This document shows, one piece after another, positions 14,818 to 14,980 of a DNA stretch of 14,980 nucleotides (within the stretch, counting starts at the first letter, position 1; each line of letters starts with the position of its first letter). Location: the NCBI GenBank assembly GCA_040389065.1, contig JAZKAR010000036.1:1-14980 (forward strand), in the 5' to 3' direction. The notes under the pieces were generated by a model. That model did no database searches and was not told the origin of the DNA. It saw only the letters and a list, made by a program, of their open reading frames with translations. The position numbers were made by a program, and so were the translations under genes. The DNA is from JAZKAR01 sp040389065. GTDB lineage: Bacteria; Pseudomonadota; Gammaproteobacteria; Burkholderiales; Casimicrobiaceae.

Positions 14818-14980
14818 ATGGCTAAAGAAAAATTTGAGCGGACTAAGCCCCACGTTAATGTAGGAACAATTGGGCACGTTGATCATGGTAAAACAACTTT
14901 AACGGCAGCTATTACTACAGTATTAGCACGTAAGTTTGGTGGTTTGGCCAAGAAATATGATGAAATTGATGCGGCGCCAG
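14818..14980 (+). CDS. tuf: Elongation factor Tu, N-terminal part (partial)
   Basis: The first 54 codons of an EF-Tu gene run off the end of the window. The product starts MAKEKFERTKPHVNVGTIGH. The P-loop GHVDHGKT (residues 19-26) that binds GTP phosphate is intact, and the reading continues in helix A and toward switch I. ATG 14818 follows AGGA (14806-14809). It comes 24 bases after fusA with no terminator between them, so it is the last visible gene of the str operon transcript. The gene ending at position 59 is the second copy. Confidence 0.98.
   Translation, partial: MAKEKFERTKPHVNVGTIGHVDHGKTTLTAAITTVLARKFGGLAKKYDEIDAAP

Noticed and set aside
1..14980. Search for accessory systems, mobile elements, CRISPR arrays or horizontally acquired genes
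   Set aside because: Every stretch is accounted for by conserved housekeeping genes or short regulatory gaps, with similar base composition and codon use throughout.

Overview
The window is one contiguous, fully + strand block of core transcription and translation genes. In order: 3' end of a tuf gene, tRNA-Trp, secE, nusG, rplK, rplA, rplJ, rplL, rpoB, rpoC, rpsL, rpsG, fusA, and the 5' end of a second tuf gene. No mobile element, CRISPR array, pseudogene or accessory gene is visible. The longest gene-free stretch is 179 bases (2140-2318), and it is filled by an mRNA regulatory leader.

The organism is most likely an AT-rich member of the Betaproteobacteria (G+C below about 40% by eye). The evidence is the wording of RpoC (begins MKALLDLFKQV), RpoB (begins MSYSFTEKKRIRKSFAKR), L10 (begins MSLN from a TTG codon) and S12, together with the arrangement tuf-trpT-secE-nusG-rplKAJL-rpoBC directly followed by rpsL-rpsG-fusA-tuf. 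The family could not be fixed from sequence alone. The low G+C and short SecE would suit a streamlined or host-associated lineage, but that is inference.

Layout: (1) 1-948, tuf end, tRNA-Trp, secE and nusG, tightly spaced and probably one transcript from which the tRNA is cut out. (2) 949-3238, the L11-L1 and L10-L7/L12 ribosomal stalk genes. An L1-site look-alike precedes rplK and a well-formed L10 leader precedes rplJ. (3) 3239-3344, a strong terminator-like hairpin between rplL and rpoB, placed to let only part of transcription continue into RNA polymerase genes. (4) 3345-11717, rpoB and rpoC. (5) 11718-11816, a terminator-like hairpin whose loop and arms contain the -35 box of a good sigma-70 promoter for the str operon. 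(6) 11817-14980, rpsL, rpsG, fusA and tuf.

The genes themselves are canonical, with diagnostic catalytic and zinc-binding residues intact; drug-target residues for rifampicin and streptomycin look wild type. I found no previously undescribed system. The interesting content lies in the short intergenic regulatory RNA and DNA elements, in four non-ATG starts (secE, rplJ, rpsG, fusA), and in a shortened SecE.
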